Positions 29,200 through 35,834 of a stretch of DNA of 46,267 nt are shown in pieces. The notes below the pieces were generated by a model. That model was not told where the DNA came from. It searched no databases and was given only the letters and a program-made list of their open reading frames with translations. The stretch comes from Neoroseomonas soli (lineage in GTDB: Bacteria; Pseudomonadota; Alphaproteobacteria; Acetobacterales; Acetobacteraceae), in contig NZ_JAAEDM010000033.1 of the NCBI RefSeq assembly GCF_018129065.1, positions 1-46,267 of the forward strand, written 5' to 3'. The stretch's first letter is position 1; every line of letters starts with the position of its first letter. Made by a program: the position numbers and the translations under genes.

Positions 29200-29559
29200 A
29201 TGTGCAGGAACATCCTGGGTGCCGCGCTCCTGGTCATTGCCGCAGCGGGACCGGCCGCGGCGCAGACATCGCCCCCGGCAACGGCGGTCACGCCGGAGGG
29301 GCTGGACCGCGGCCTGGTGAACCTCGGCCTCATGGCCGGTCACGCGTACCAGTGCCTGCCCGAAGGCGAACGCCCGGCGGCACAGCAGGCGGTGCTCGCC
29401 TTCAACAGCATCCTGGTGGCGCAGATGGGGGCGAATGCGGCCTTCCGCTTCTCCTCCTCCTTCGGCGCGGGCTCCTCGCACGACGTGGACCGCAGCTTCT
29501 GCGAGCGCAGCCTCGTCGACTGGCGCAAGCTGCTTCAGGACCACAACCTCAACCGCTGA
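29200..29559 (+). CDS. Small exported protein of unknown function
   Basis: 119 residues from ATG 29200, with GGGAGGGACGGAG upstream. The N-terminus MCRNILGAALLVIAAAGPAA ends AQ, a Sec signal. The mature part has Cys in HAYQCLPEG and in RSFCERSLVDW, which could pair. GLVNLGLMAGHAYQC and ERPAAQQAVLAFNSILVAQMG suggest a small helical domain. I recognise no family. It is followed 17 bases later by another exported protein gene. Confidence 0.6.
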   Translation: MCRNILGAALLVIAAAGPAAAQTSPPATAVTPEGLDRGLVNLGLMAGHAYQCLPEGERPAAQQAVLAFNSILVAQMGANAAFRFSSSFGAGSSHDVDRSFCERSLVDWRKLLQDHNLNR

Positions 29560-29576
29560 CCGGGGAGCACTTCGCC

Positions 29577-30005
29577 ATGCGCAGGATCCTGCTTCCGGCG
29601 GCGGTGGCCGCCCTTGCCAGCGCCGCCGCGGCCTCGGCGCCGATCGAGGCTGGCGGCGCGGCGCGCCAGGCGCTGCGCGCCGCCACACCGGGCGCCCGCC
29701 TCGTCTGGTGGCATGCCGGTGGAGTGACGCCCGCCGGCACCCGCTGGCACGCAGGCGGGGCGGACGGCTACCGCTGGGGCGGCGCAGCCTCCGGCGGGGC
29801 CTATCATGGTTATGTGCATGGCTGGGGAGACGCGCATTACGGGGGCTACTACCGCCCGCCCGTGGTGGTCACGCCCTGGATCCATCCTGCCGGCACCATC
29901 GCCGCGGGCGCCGCGGTCGGCGTTGCCGCCGGCACCGCCGCGGCGACCGCGAACCACTACGCGCAGCCGCCCACAGTGGTGAACAACTACTACTACAACG
30001 AATGA
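29577..30005 (+). CDS. Gly/Tyr/His-rich exported protein
   Basis: 142 residues. Sec signal MRRILLPAAVAALASAAAAS. The centre is rich in Trp, His, Gly and Tyr with loosely repeated motifs WWHAGG, RWHAGG, RWGGAAS, YHGYVHGWG and YGGYYRPP. A hydrophobic Ala/Gly segment (about 102-124, GTIAAGAAVGVAAGTAAATA) could span or associate with the membrane. The C-terminus is NNYYYNE. Such composition suggests a surface or periplasmic structural or metal-binding protein, but this is only compositional. GGGGAG lies upstream (29562-29567). Confidence 0.55.
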   Translation: MRRILLPAAVAALASAAAASAPIEAGGAARQALRAATPGARLVWWHAGGVTPAGTRWHAGGADGYRWGGAASGGAYHGYVHGWGDAHYGGYYRPPVVVTPWIHPAGTIAAGAAVGVAAGTAAATANHYAQPPTVVNNYYYNE

Positions 30006-30117
30006 TGCGCCCGGCGGATCGGCCCGGCGCGTCCGCGCGCGCGGCCGGCGGGCCAGCCGCGCGCGGGATCGATGCCGAAGGGGCGGGCCGCCCGGCGGCG
30101 CGGGAAGCCGGGCCGGC

Positions 30118-30564
30118 CTATTCGTGCCCCGGCCAGGCCTGCTGGATCATGCCGTAGAGGAAGGCGGTGGTCAGGCCGAAGAGGATGAGGCCGTTCAGCG
30201 CCTCCAGCGCGCCCAGCATCTGCCAGGCCGGCGCGAGGAAGACGGCGGCGTGGCCATAGGCGGTCATCGCGCCCAGCGAATAGAGCATCGCCTCGTGCGG
30301 GTCCGGCAACGCGCCGAGCAGCACATAGGCGGCCGCCCAGATCGCCCCCTGCACGACGTGCAGCAGCGTGACCAGCGCGGTCGCCGCGCCCATCACGACG
30401 GCGAAGCGCAGCGTCGAGGCCGCCCGGCGCATGTCGCGGCGGCCGAAGGCGCGCGCGAAGGCCACGCGGATCAGGCTCAGCCCGATCACGTGCACCACGA
30501 CGGTCAGCGCGATGAGCGGGACGCCGAAGACCCACGACCTGCTCCAGTACCCGATGTCGTGCAT
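30118..30564 (-). CDS. K+-channel-like (Ion_trans_2-type) membrane protein with degenerate filter
   Basis: 148 residues with three hydrophobic segments (about 12-33, 53-82 and 112-138) and a pore-loop-like stretch between the last two. The end WQMLGALEALNGLILFGLTTAFLY closely follows a family of about 150-residue bacterial two-TM-pore proteins, in which WRLLG.LEA.NGLLLFGWSTAFL comes after the filter T-x-G-[YF]-G-D. Here the filter position reads MTAYGHAAVFL, so the GYGD signature is lost. It may be a non-selective or non-conducting homologue. It shares orientation with the two lipoprotein genes upstream, 92 bases behind them. Confidence 0.6.
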   Translation of the reverse strand: MHDIGYWSRSWVFGVPLIALTVVVHVIGLSLIRVAFARAFGRRDMRRAASTLRFAVVMGAATALVTLLHVVQGAIWAAAYVLLGALPDPHEAMLYSLGAMTAYGHAAVFLAPAWQMLGALEALNGLILFGLTTAFLYGMIQQAWPGHE

Positions 30565-30656
30565 CACGGCGCGGCCCCGAAGGCCCGGGCGGGCGTCGCG
30601 AGGCCACCCATGATCGCCACCTTCCCCGGATGCCCCCGGCCGGCCCGCCTCCCGCG

Positions 30657-31175
30657 TCACTCCAACTCGATCACCAGCGCATCGGCGCCGAGGGAGAGCA
30701 TCAGCCCCTCCCGCCGTGCCTGGAGGCGCATGATCACGCCCGACTCGTTCTCGAGCCACAACTGGCCGCCGCCGAGGGCGCCGAGCGCGAAGCCGGTCCT
30801 GGCCTCGGCATAGGCGCCCGGGAAGCGGGCCAGGTCCCGCAGGTTGAAGACCTCGCCATAGGCCTGGACGCGCGCCAGCCCGATGCCGCCGAGTCCCGCC
30901 CCGCTCACGCGGAAGCGGTGGCGCCGGCCGCGATACTCGATCTCGCCCGAGCCGGTCGCGGCGCTGCCGTAATAGGCGGCCTGGACCATCTCGAGTTCGA
31001 CCGTCGCCTCCGGGCGGCGCCCGCTGGTGGGATCCGGCCCGGCCGGCGTCTCGGCGCCGCAGGCCGCGAGGGTGGCCGAAAGTGCCGCGACTCCCGCCCC
31101 GCACAGGACGGCGCGTCGGCCCGCGCTGCCTCCCAGGGCTGCTGCCCACATGTCGCGAGTGCCGGTGCTCCGCAT
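30657..31175 (-). CDS. Uncharacterised lipoprotein
   Basis: 172 residues. Residues 19-39 form a signal with GRRAVL and a lipobox ATLAAC, lipidation on C39. The rest is a compact beta-rich domain: YYGSAATGSGEIEYRGRRHR, GAGLGGIGLARVQAYGEVFN, RFPGAYAEARTGFALG and LWLENESGVIMRLQ. The Gly-rich 'GLGGIGL' and 'FPGAY' blocks look conserved, but I cannot name the family. GGGAGG precedes ATG 31175, four bases after the patatin gene stop, so it is translated with it. Confidence 0.65.
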   Translation of the reverse strand: MRSTGTRDMWAAALGGSAGRRAVLCGAGVAALSATLAACGAETPAGPDPTSGRRPEATVELEMVQAAYYGSAATGSGEIEYRGRRHRFRVSGAGLGGIGLARVQAYGEVFNLRDLARFPGAYAEARTGFALGALGGGQLWLENESGVIMRLQARREGLMLSLGADALVIELE

Positions 31176-31179
31176 CGCA

Positions 31180-32682
31180 TCACCTCCCGCCCCGCCCCGG
31201 GGCACTTGCCGCCACCGTCTGGTCCGCCGGCGCATTGACCCCGCCATCCGCCGCGATGGCGCGGATGCGGGGATGCACGGCCACGAGGCGCTCGCCGTAC
31301 TCGACGAGCGCATCCACATCCGCCTCCGGGATGGTCAGCCCCGTCGGGATCGCCTGCAGCCGGGCGCGCAGGACCGGATCGTCCACGCCGGAGAGGGAGA
31401 CGTGCACCACCTCGCCCTGCACGTCGTCGCAGCGGTAGCCGTTGATCAGCCGCGCCTCCCGGCAGCGCGCCTCGCGGAAGCCGCGCACCAGGGCCGCCAC
31501 CTTTTCCTCGGCGAGGGACAGCGTCTCGAAATTGTAGGCGTCGATCTGCGTGCTGCTGACGGCCGAGAAGACCTGCCCGATGCCGGTGACGACGCGCCGG
31601 CGGCCGAGGCTGCGGTCCGGCGCCGCCTCCCCATCCACGCTGAGGATGAGGATGCGGCGCGTGTGGCGCGCGGCCTCGCGGAAGATCTCGTTGCTCGCAT
31701 CCAGCCGCACGAAGAGGTTCATCAGCCCGCGCAGCGCCAGGTTGTCCGCGATGCCGCCGTCCATGAGGTGGACGAAGCGCGTCTGCTCCGGGTCGGCATA
31801 GACATTGGCGATGCGCGCGATCTCGGCGCGGCGGGAGACCAGGCTCGCCGGCGAGGCCCAGGCCGCGGGCGGCGCATTGGGCGGCCTGCGTCCGTTGCAG
31901 CGCGCCGCGTGGTTCTCGACCGTGATGGGGGAGAACAGCACCGGGAAGCCGTTGCTCGCCGCGACGGCGCGGGCGATCGGGAAGCTGTTCAGGTCCGAGC
32001 AGAGCAGGCCGAAGGTGGCGCCGAGGAAAGAGAAGGAGATCTCGTTGGTGATGTCCGTCGCGTTCACCGAGATCAGCGGCGGGCCGCGCCGCCGGAGGTC
32101 GGCATAGGTCGCGCCGCGGAACATCAGCCGGTCGTAGATCTCGGCCATGTAGTCGTTGGTGCCGACCAGCGGGTTCACCAGCCAGTCCCAGCGCCAGGGA
32201 AAGAGGTAGATGCCGTAGATGAAGGCGTTGATGTCGCGCTTGAGGAATTCCTGCGGGAAGGTCTCGAAGTGCCGTTCCCGGTAGAGGCCGTAATGCGCCG
32301 CGGGGAAGCTGCCGCCGGAAACGCCCGAGATGTAGTCCACGTCGTCGAGCATGGTCCAACCGGCCTCGCCCCGCGGCCGCACCGGGATGGCGCGCAGCCC
32401 GCGCAGCGCGCCGTGCGCGAAGGCCGCCGACCGCTTGCCGCCGCCCGAGAAGGCGACGAACACCAGGAGGTCGCTGCGCGCCGCCGGCCATTCGGGATCA
32501 CCCGCCTCGATGCTGCGCGCGAAGGTGCCGACGCCGTAGTTCGAGGCGAAGTCGGGCTGGCCCGCCGCGTCCGTCGGCAGCGGCCGGTTCATCGGCACCT
32601 GCACGCTGGTGCAGGCGACGAGCATCACCAGGGCCAGCAGCGGCGCGGCGAGGCGGCGCAGGCAGGGGGCGTCGCGCATCAT
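31180..32682 (-). CDS. Patatin-like phospholipase, lipoprotein
   Basis: 500 residues. The N-terminus LAAPLLALVMLVACTS is a lipoprotein signal with C24 lipidated, placing the enzyme in the envelope. The patatin dyad is complete: oxyanion hole FSGGGKRSAAFAHG (78-91), nucleophile Ser122 in GVSGG and Asp308 in MDGGIADN. Substrates are probably phospholipids or other acyl esters. VVTGIGQVFSAVSSTQIDAY and the Cys pairs in the C-terminal half are not part of the core. ATG 32682 is supported by GGAGG about nine bases upstream. It forms a pair with the lipoprotein gene behind it. Confidence 0.85.
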   Translation of the reverse strand: MMRDAPCLRRLAAPLLALVMLVACTSVQVPMNRPLPTDAAGQPDFASNYGVGTFARSIEAGDPEWPAARSDLLVFVAFSGGGKRSAAFAHGALRGLRAIPVRPRGEAGWTMLDDVDYISGVSGGSFPAAHYGLYRERHFETFPQEFLKRDINAFIYGIYLFPWRWDWLVNPLVGTNDYMAEIYDRLMFRGATYADLRRRGPPLISVNATDITNEISFSFLGATFGLLCSDLNSFPIARAVAASNGFPVLFSPITVENHAARCNGRRPPNAPPAAWASPASLVSRRAEIARIANVYADPEQTRFVHLMDGGIADNLALRGLMNLFVRLDASNEIFREAARHTRRILILSVDGEAAPDRSLGRRRVVTGIGQVFSAVSSTQIDAYNFETLSLAEEKVAALVRGFREARCREARLINGYRCDDVQGEVVHVSLSGVDDPVLRARLQAIPTGLTIPEADVDALVEYGERLVAVHPRIRAIAADGGVNAPADQTVAASAPGRGGR

Positions 32683-32988
32683 CGGAGGATGACCTCCATG
32701 CGGCGGTTCCGTGGCTCGCCGGCATTGCCCGGCCTCGGCGCCGGCCCGAGCCATCGACATTGCATGACCTCAATCCCCCGTGCTCGCGGGTGCGGCGGCG
32801 CGCCGGCCGGGGGCAAGTCTAGCGGGAATCAGTTCGGAAAGCGGACGAAATCCGTGTCCGATACCGGCGGTCCGATATCGGCGATGGCGCCCGGTCCCGG
32901 GCGAGGTCCTGCCCGGGGCCGGCCCGCGGCCCGCATCGCGGGTCCCGATCGCGCCTGGCCGCGCGATCGGGCTGCGAGCGCCGGCCCG
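32683..32988. other. Intergenic region in front of the patatin gene
   Basis: 306 bases. Bases 32820-32880 are less GC-rich than their surroundings and probably hold the patatin promoter on the minus strand, but no clear -35/-10 pair is seen. An imperfect repeat TCCGATACCGG / TCCGATATCGG occurs around 32857-32881. A hairpin lies at 32944-32971. Short frames here lack start sites and codon bias. Confidence 0.4.
32944..32971. terminator. Hairpin behind the DUF3237 gene
   Basis: A 10-base perfect stem, CCCGATCGCG (32944-32953) with CGCGATCGGG (32962-32971), eight-base loop. It lies 17 bases beyond the DUF3237 stop on the minus strand, as expected for its terminator; no T-run follows. Confidence 0.45.
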
Positions 32989-33456
32989 TCAGGCCACGGC
33001 GTAGACGTCGTAGGTCGGCCCGCTGGGCGGCCGCTGGCCGACGCCGACCGCGATCACCTGGTTCATCCAGGCGAGTTCGGGCGCCCCGGTCTCGAAGCGC
33101 ATGGCGGTGCGGAAATAGTATTCGGAAGGATCGACCGCCTGGCCGGAATTCAGCCGCGCCAGCACCTCGGGCGAGCCGGTGCGGATGCCGCTGTAGTGCA
33201 TGAAGACGATGCCGCCGGTCTCGGACTTCAGCGTCAGCCGCACGTCCATATGCGCGGTGCCGTCCGGGTCCACGCGCAGCCAGTCGGCGGCGGCGCCGGG
33301 CAGCACCTCGCCCTTGAAGCGCGGGCCCTCGGCCTTGCCGCCGGTGACGGGGACGATACGCAATTCCCCGTTCCGCGCGGTGCCGGCCATCTGCGGCGTG
33401 CCGACGGACAGGGCGATGCGGAACAGGAACTCGGTCTTGAGCGGCAGCGGCGTCAT
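32989..33456 (-). CDS. DUF3237 family protein
   Basis: 155 residues, the usual size. The family pattern is visible: LKTEFLFRIALSVGTPQ, RIVPVTGGKAEGPRFKGEVL, PGAAADWLRVDPDGTAHMDV, GIVFMHYSGIR and the C-terminal SEYYFRTAMRFETG, AWMNQVIAVGVG. DUF3237 members form small beta-barrels of unknown function, often next to oxidoreductases. The gene lies 44 bases behind the rhodanese gene in the same direction, so the two may be co-transcribed. Confidence 0.8.
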   Translation of the reverse strand: MTPLPLKTEFLFRIALSVGTPQMAGTARNGELRIVPVTGGKAEGPRFKGEVLPGAAADWLRVDPDGTAHMDVRLTLKSETGGIVFMHYSGIRTGSPEVLARLNSGQAVDPSEYYFRTAMRFETGAPELAWMNQVIAVGVGQRPPSGPTYDVYAVA

Positions 33457-33500
33457 GGCGTTCTCCCCCTTTGGATGAGGCGGGGGAGAATGCCCGCCCG

Positions 33501-33917
33501 TCAGCGTTGCCGCCAGGGGAGGCCCTCGGCCTTCCAGCCGGCCACGTTGCCGCGATGGCCCGCGCCGTCGACCGGGCCTTCGAAGCCGTCGGCGACGTTG
33601 AAGGCGTGCGGGAACCCCGCCGCCTGCGCCGCCTGGCCGGCGGCCAGCGAGCGCGCGCCCGACCGGCAGATGAAGTAGATCTTGTGCAGCGGCGTCAGCC
33701 CGGCCTTGTGCAGGTGGTCGGCAAAATGTCCGTTCAACTGCATGGTCGGGTAGATCTGCCAGGGGATCATCACCGCCTGCTTGGCGATGGAACCCAGGTC
33801 GGGCAGGCCGACGAAGTTCCATTCCGCATCGGTGCGAACATCCACGAGGGCCGCCTGCGGGTCGTTCCGCAGCGCTTCCCAGGTTTCCTTCGGGCTGACA
33901 TCCGGCACGCCTGTCAC
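33501..33917 (-). CDS. Rhodanese-like domain protein
   Basis: 138 residues, a single rhodanese domain. It begins VSPKETWEALRNDPQAALVDVRTDAEW and carries the active-site loop YFICRSGARS with C84, a six-residue loop typical of sulfurtransferases. NVADGFEGPVDGAGHRG near the end fits the short 'rhodanese-like' group. It could transfer sulfane sulfur to a thiol acceptor. GTG 33917 is preceded by AGGAGG (33923-33928), better than upstream ATGs. Divergent from tetR. Confidence 0.85.
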   Translation of the reverse strand: MTGVPDVSPKETWEALRNDPQAALVDVRTDAEWNFVGLPDLGSIAKQAVMIPWQIYPTMQLNGHFADHLHKAGLTPLHKIYFICRSGARSLAAGQAAQAAGFPHAFNVADGFEGPVDGAGHRGNVAGWKAEGLPWRQR

Positions 33918-34018
33918 GGCACTCCTCCTCTTCCCGCGCGAGAGCCTGAGATTGGTGCGCCGCGGCAGGCACGGCAACCGCCGCGCTGGCATGGCGGCCC
34001 CGCCTGGCCTAGAAGATG

Positions 34019-34044
34019 ACTAACGATTGACGGAATCCATCAGC
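34019..34044. promoter_or_regulatory. Candidate TetR operator upstream of tetR
   Basis: ACTAACGA (34019-34026), ten bases, then CCATCAGC (34037-34044), directly before the tetR ATG. It repeats the 8-10-8 architecture of the perfect inverted repeat at 34675-34700; the left arm matches at 7 of 8 positions and the right arm at 5 of 8. Occupation would block tetR translation or transcription, giving autoregulation. Confidence 0.45.
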
Positions 34045-34046
34045 AC

Positions 34047-34679
34047 ATGACCAGCCCGGTCGCCGCCGCGCAGGAGGACCGTGCCGCCGCGACCCGGCGC
34101 CGCATCCTGGAGGTCGCCGAGGCGCTGTTCCGCAGCATCGGCTACCAGAAGACGGCGGTCGCGGACATCGCCCGCGAGCTCGGCATGTCGCCGGCCAATG
34201 TCTATCGCTACTTCGCGTCCAAAAGCGCGATCAACGAGGCGATCGCCGAGCGGCTGCTCGCGGGCATCGGCGGCGAGCTCGATGCCATCGCCGACGGCAC
34301 CGGGCCGGCGGCCGGGCGCCTGCGCGCCATGCTCCGCCTGCTGCACGCCCGCCACCTGGAACTCTTCTTCCGGGAAAAGCGCATGCACGACATGGTCTCG
34401 GCGGCCATGAGCGAGCATTGGGGCGTCATCGCCGCCTTCGTCGCACGGATCGAAGCGGCCTTCGCGCGCGTGCTGGCCGACGGTGTGGCACGGGCGGAAT
34501 TCGCGCCGGTCGATCCGGTGGCTGCGGCGCGGCGACTGAAACAGGCGACCTTTCCCTGGACCCACCCGGTCCTGATCGCCGACTGCCTCGAGAAGGGTGT
34601 CGCCGATGAGGCACAACTGGCGGTGGAACTGGATGGGATGCTCGACCTGCTGATCCGGGGACTGAAGATTGATCACTGA
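34047..34679 (+). CDS. TetR-family repressor of the RND efflux genes
   Basis: 210 residues. The helix-turn-helix lies at about 15-60: RRRILEVAEALFRSIGYQKT, then VADIARELGMSPANVYRYFASKSAI. The C-terminal ligand domain is divergent. It is divergent from rhodanese and directly upstream of the efflux adaptor and pump in the same direction. Inverted repeats in front of it and across its stop codon suggest it represses itself and the efflux genes. The start ATG 34047 has only a weak ribosome site (CGGAA). Confidence 0.88.
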   Translation: MTSPVAAAQEDRAAATRRRILEVAEALFRSIGYQKTAVADIARELGMSPANVYRYFASKSAINEAIAERLLAGIGGELDAIADGTGPAAGRLRAMLRLLHARHLELFFREKRMHDMVSAAMSEHWGVIAAFVARIEAAFARVLADGVARAEFAPVDPVAAARRLKQATFPWTHPVLIADCLEKGVADEAQLAVELDGMLDLLIRGLKIDH

Positions 34680-34714
34680 CGATTATTGACTTTCGTCAGT
34701 CGAAATGGATAGCT
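34675..34714 (+). promoter_or_regulatory. RND efflux promoter with embedded TetR-operator candidate
   Basis: Perfect 8-base inverted repeat ACTGACGA (34675-34682) and TCGTCAGT (34693-34700), ten bases apart. The tetR stop codon TGA lies in the left arm. A -35 box TTGACT (34686-34691) lies in the centre and ATAGCT (34709-34714) follows after 17 bases as -10, so bound repressor would cover the promoter. Confidence 0.6.
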
Positions 34715-34738
34715 TCGGCGGCCCCCAGGAATCGAGCC

Positions 34739-35824
34739 GTGCGCGCTGCCCTCCCTGCCCTCGCCGCCCTTGCCCTGCTGCCGGCCTGCCGCGAGCCCGG
34801 CCCGCAGGCCGCCGCTTCCGCCGAGGCCCCGAAGCCCGTGCAGGTAGCGGAAATCCGCTACGCCCCCGCCGAGCAGCCGCGCGCCTTCGCCGGCGTGGTG
34901 CGGTCCCGGCGGGAGGCCGATATCGGCTTCCGCGCCGGCGGGCGCATCGCCGAGCGGCTGGTCGATGTCGGCGCCATGGTGACGGCGGGGCAGGAACTGG
35001 CGCGGCTCGACCCTGCCGACATCGCGCTCGCGGTCCGCGCCGCGGAGGCCGACCTCGCTGCCGCCGAGGCCGAATCCCGCCGCGCCGCGGCCGATGCCGC
35101 GCGTTCCGCCGCGCTGCGCGCCGCCGGGCATGTCGCGGCCGCCTATGACGAGCAGCGCCAGACCACCGCCCGCGGCGCCGAGGAACGTGCCGGCGCGGCC
35201 CGTGCGGCGCTCGACCTCGCGCGCAACCGCCTGGGCCACACCGTTTTGCGCGCCCCCGCCGACGGCGTGGTGACGGTGCTGCTGGCGGAATCCGGCCAGG
35301 TCGTCGCCGAGGGCCAGCCGGTGCTGCGCATGGCCGATCCCGCCGAGCGCGAATTGCTGGTCCAGGTGCCGGAAGGCGCCCTGCCCGGCCTCGCCGGCGC
35401 CCAGGCCCGCGCCGTGCTCTGGGCCCGCCCCGGCACGCCCGTGGCCGCCCGGTTGCGGGAGGTCTCGCCCCAGGCCGACCCGGTGCTGCGCACCTATGCC
35501 GCCCGCTTCGCGCTGCCCGCCGCACCCGACTGGGTGGCGCTCGGCATGACCGGAACGGTGCGGCTGAGTGCCGAAAGCGCGCCGGTCGTGGTGCTGCCCG
35601 TCTCCGCCCTGCACGACCGCGGCCAGGGGCCGATGGTGTGGAAGGTGCAGGGCAGCCGCGTCACCGCCGTGCCGGTGGAAGTCGCGCGGATCGGCGAGAC
35701 GCAGGTCGCGCTGCGCGGCGCGCTGGCCGATGGCGACAAGGTGGTCTCGCTCGGCCCGCAGCTGATCGATCCGGGCAGCACGGTGCGCGTGGTGCAGACC
35801 CGCGCAGCCGCGACGCTGCGCTGA
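34739..35824 (+). CDS. RND efflux periplasmic adaptor subunit (membrane fusion protein)
   Basis: 361 residues from GTG 34739 (AGGA eight bases upstream). A lipoprotein signal ends LALLPAC, anchoring it to the inner membrane. A half-lipoyl domain follows (ADIGFRAGGRIAERLVDVGAMVTAGQELARLD), then an Ala/Glu-rich helical hairpin (about 95-165) and the second lipoyl half LGHTVLRAPADGVVTVLLAESGQVV, here described in two parts. The beta-barrel and membrane-proximal domains are present. It bridges the RND pump to an outer membrane channel; no TolC-like gene is in the window. Confidence 0.87.
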   Translation: MRAALPALAALALLPACREPGPQAAASAEAPKPVQVAEIRYAPAEQPRAFAGVVRSRREADIGFRAGGRIAERLVDVGAMVTAGQELARLDPADIALAVRAAEADLAAAEAESRRAAADAARSAALRAAGHVAAAYDEQRQTTARGAEERAGAARAALDLARNRLGHTVLRAPADGVVTVLLAESGQVVAEGQPVLRMADPAERELLVQVPEGALPGLAGAQARAVLWARPGTPVAARLREVSPQADPVLRTYAARFALPAAPDWVALGMTGTVRLSAESAPVVVLPVSALHDRGQGPMVWKVQGSRVTAVPVEVARIGETQVALRGALADGDKVVSLGPQLIDPGSTVRVVQTRAAATLR

Positions 35825-35834
35825 GGGGCGCATC

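Noticed and set aside
30657..31175. Assignment of the lipoprotein to the EipA/DUF1134 family
   Set aside because: General Gly-rich look is similar, but the EipA blocks I remember are absent, so I left it unassigned.
31027..33678. 883-codon plus-strand frame over the patatin region
   Set aside because: Shadow of the minus-strand patatin, lipoprotein and DUF3237 genes; no recognisable domain.
34027..34032. TTGACG upstream of tetR as a -35 box
   Set aside because: A -10 box at normal spacing would fall beyond the tetR start codon; it is better explained as part of the operator-like repeat.
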